Part shown: positions 6,417 through 7,992 of the stretch, in pieces
How the letters are laid out: the number at the start of each line of letters is the position of its first letter
Numbering within the stretch: position 1 is the first letter of the stretch
Assembly (NCBI GenBank): GCA_027622495.1
Contig: JAQBYL010000182.1
Location: forward strand, 1 to 7,992
DNA: 7,992 nt
Direction of reading: 5' to 3'
Source: Pseudomonadota bacterium
GTDB lineage: Bacteria > Pseudomonadota > Gammaproteobacteria > Pseudomonadales > Azotimanducaceae
Notes under the pieces: model-generated
Told to the model about the DNA's origin: nothing
Seen by the model: the letters and a program-made list of their open reading frames with translations, nothing else
The model's database searches: none
Program-made: the position numbers and the translations under genes

Positions 6417-7703
6417 TTGAACGATCGAGCCGTGGAGCCCGATAAGAAGGAGCTTTTAAAGCAGCTCAAGATCGATCGCAGCGAGCCTGAGAAAGGTGCT
6501 GGCACCAGACCCCTTAAATGGTTCGTGCTGATCGCACTGGTTGCGGGCGCGGGATTTGTGTTCTGGTTCTTCGATATCCCAGGCCAGGGCAGTCTTCTTT
6601 CTGTCTCTACCGCGGTCGCTGAAGCCACCTCACAACGCAACCTTGATTCAGGCGGCAGCGTTCTGGATGCCACCGGCTATGTGGTTGCCCGTCGTCAGGC
6701 CACGGTGAGTTCCAAATCCACCGGCAAAGTCCTTGAAGTTCTGATTGAAGAAGGGGTGGAGGTCGTCAAGGGTCAGCTGCTCGCGCGGCTCGACGACAGC
6801 ATACCGCTCGCTCAGTTGAAGCTTGCCGAAGCGCAGCTCGAGTCATCGCGAACGGGCCTCGAAGAACTGGAGGTGCTGCTCAAACAGGTGCAGCTGGATC
6901 TTCAGCGAACACAGGAACTGGCGCAGCGCAATCTGGCAAGCCAGGCGGACCTGGACAGCGATGAGTTGTCGGTTGAGGGTCTGATCGCCCGGTTGAACCA
7001 GGCGCGCAAGGAGATCGTCGTCGCCCAGTACAGTGCCGCCGTGCAGCGGCAGGTTGTGGAAGACATGCAGATCCGCGCGCCATTCTCCGGTATCGTGATC
7101 GCCAAGGCGGCGCAACCAGGCGAGATGATTTCACCAGTGTCTGCCGGTGGTGGGTTTACCCGCACCGGTATCTGCACCATTGTCGATATGGATTCACTCG
7201 AGATCGAAGTAGACATCAACGAGTCGTACATAAACCGGGTGTACGCGGGGCAACCCGTGGAGGTCACGCTCAATGCCTATCCAGATGACCGTTTTGCCGC
7301 ATCGGTGATCGCAATCATTCCCGCCGCAGACCGGAATAAAGCCACGGTACGGGTGCGGGTGGGTTTTGTTGAAAAGGACGCGCGTGTGCTGCCCGACATG
7401 GGTGTGCGGGTGGTGTTTCTTGCGCAGGAGGCCAGGGTTCCCGAGCAGACACCACTTCGGGGAGTGACCATACCGGCAGACGCGATAGTCAAAAATGGCG
7501 CAGGCCATCAGGTGTACGTGGTGGTTGCGGATCAGGCCCAAGCCCGAGCGGTGGTGATTGCGGACCGTCGCGGTGCAACCGTTCGGGTGATCGATGGTCT
7601 GCAGCCGGGTGAACGGGTTGTTGACAAGTTGTCAGACGAGCTTCTCGCGAGTCTGAATCAGGGAACAAGAATAACCAGTATCAACACAACGGAGAGACCA
7701 TGA
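6417..7703 (+). CDS. MacA-type periplasmic adaptor (HlyD / membrane fusion protein family)
   Basis: This inner-membrane-anchored periplasmic adaptor links an ABC permease to an outer-membrane channel. Numbered from the in-frame GTG at 6390 (437 residues; 428 from the preferred TTG), it has a cytosolic lead with LLKQLKIDRS at 22-31, one membrane helix at about 43-61 and no lipobox. The first lipoyl half-motif is at about 92-137 (GYVVARRQATVSSKSTGKV). An alpha-helical hairpin spans about 138-227, the second lipoyl half at 228-250 (IRAPFSGIVIAKAAQPGEM), then a beta-barrel and membrane-proximal domain to about 410. The hairpin contains R173-x3-L177-x6-S184, the RLS spacing known from AcrA and MacA for contact with TolC. 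SAGGGFTRTG at 251-260 recalls adaptors paired with MacB-like permeases. The stop overlaps the start of the ABC ATPase gene by 4 bp. No TolC-family gene is in view, and the substrate is unknown. I do not assign macA because the subfamily is broader than true MacA. Confidence 0.93.
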   Translation: MNDRAVEPDKKELLKQLKIDRSEPEKGAGTRPLKWFVLIALVAGAGFVFWFFDIPGQGSLLSVSTAVAEATSQRNLDSGGSVLDATGYVVARRQATVSSKSTGKVLEVLIEEGVEVVKGQLLARLDDSIPLAQLKLAEAQLESSRTGLEELEVLLKQVQLDLQRTQELAQRNLASQADLDSDELSVEGLIARLNQARKEIVVAQYSAAVQRQVVEDMQIRAPFSGIVIAKAAQPGEMISPVSAGGGFTRTGICTIVDMDSLEIEVDINESYINRVYAGQPVEVTLNAYPDDRFAASVIAIIPAADRNKATVRVRVGFVEKDARVLPDMGVRVVFLAQEARVPEQTPLRGVTIPADAIVKNGAGHQVYVVVADQAQARAVVIADRRGATVRVIDGLQPGERVVDKLSDELLASLNQGTRITSINTTERP

Positions 7704-7992
7704 CCGCGATTGTGAATTGTCGGGACATCGAAAAACGCTTCACCAAGGGGCGTGAGACCGTTGAAGTACTGACAGGCATAAATCTCACCATCGAAACAGG
7801 CGATTTTCTGGCGCTGATGGGTCCCTCCGGTTCCGGCAAGACCACACTGCTCAACCTGATCGGCGGGTTGGATCACCCGAGCGCAGGCAGCATCGAAGTC
7901 AATGGCCAGGCACTCGAGAGCATGAGTGGGCGTGCGCTTGCTAAATGGCGGTCAGAAAACGTCGGCTTCATCTTTCAATTCTATAACCTGTT
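7700..7992 (+). CDS. MacB/LolD-type ABC transporter ATPase, N-terminal part (3' end outside window)
   Basis: The first 97 residues of an ABC ATPase are visible before the right edge. Walker A is GPSGSGKTT at 41-49, and the Q-loop is FIFQFYNL at 90-97. The layout and the NLIGGLDHPSAG stretch at 52-63 are typical of the MacB/LolD/FtsE group of ATPases that drive mechanotransmission permeases. Signature, Walker B and H-loop lie outside the window, so catalytic completeness is unknown. It starts with ATG at 7700, overlapping the adaptor stop as ATGA, with GGAGAG at 7691-7696 just upstream. With the adaptor it should form a MacAB-like export system. Whether the permease is fused, as in MacB, or separate, as in LolCDE-like systems, cannot be seen. 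Confidence 0.94.
   Translation, partial: MTAIVNCRDIEKRFTKGRETVEVLTGINLTIETGDFLALMGPSGSGKTTLLNLIGGLDHPSAGSIEVNGQALESMSGRALAKWRSENVGFIFQFYNL

Noticed and set aside
1..7992. tRNA or rRNA genes, CRISPR arrays, insertion sequences, phage or toxin-antitoxin genes
   Set aside because: Almost every base is taken up by confidently assigned protein genes, and the two spacers (88 and 126 bp) show no RNA gene, direct-repeat array or transposon end.

Overview
The window is densely coding DNA, by eye in the mid-to-upper 50s percent GC, with genes abutting or overlapping and almost no spacer. The asparaginyl-tRNA synthetase, the DUF3014 protein, the FemAB-like (COG3146) acyltransferase and the MacA-type adaptor all have a proteobacterial look. 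Together with inner-membrane plus TolC-type envelope machinery they suggest a Gram-negative, most likely a gammaproteobacterium. The exact lineage cannot be read from the sequence alone. Both ends of the window cut through genes.

Layout. (1) Positions 1-4248, minus strand: a tight run read from right to left, asnS, then an ABC exporter half-transporter, then a second ABC half-transporter that runs off the left edge. asnS and the first ABC gene are 5 bp apart, and the two ABC genes overlap by one base (TGATG). The complete ABC half has aspartate in place of the catalytic glutamate after Walker B, the mark of the degenerate subunit in MdlA/MdlB- or BmrCD-type heterodimeric exporters. (2) Positions 4249-4336: an 88-bp divergent intergenic region with two perfect inverted repeats about two helical turns apart. 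(3) Positions 4337-5113, plus strand: a membrane-anchored DUF3014 protein with a proline-rich linker. (4) Positions 5100-6290, minus strand: a FemAB-like N-acyltransferase, converging on and overlapping the DUF3014 gene by 14 bp. (5) Positions 6291-6416: a second divergent spacer with a candidate extended -10 promoter. (6) Positions 6417-7992, plus strand: a MacA-type periplasmic adaptor followed, with a 4-bp ATGA overlap, by the start of a MacB/LolD-type ABC ATPase that runs off the right edge.

How they work together. The window holds parts of two separate ABC export systems. One is a heterodimeric type IV exporter cotranscribed with asnS. The other is a MacAB-like tripartite system whose adaptor carries the R-x3-L-x6-S hairpin-tip motif used to dock on TolC-family channels. 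Between them lie two poorly characterised envelope-related genes. Three of the genes appear to start with TTG. I see no RNA gene, insertion sequence, CRISPR array, phage gene or clear intrinsic terminator, and no strong evidence of a new system. The most useful second looks are the paired inverted repeats, the degenerate ABC site, the asnS-exporter coupling and the TTG starts.
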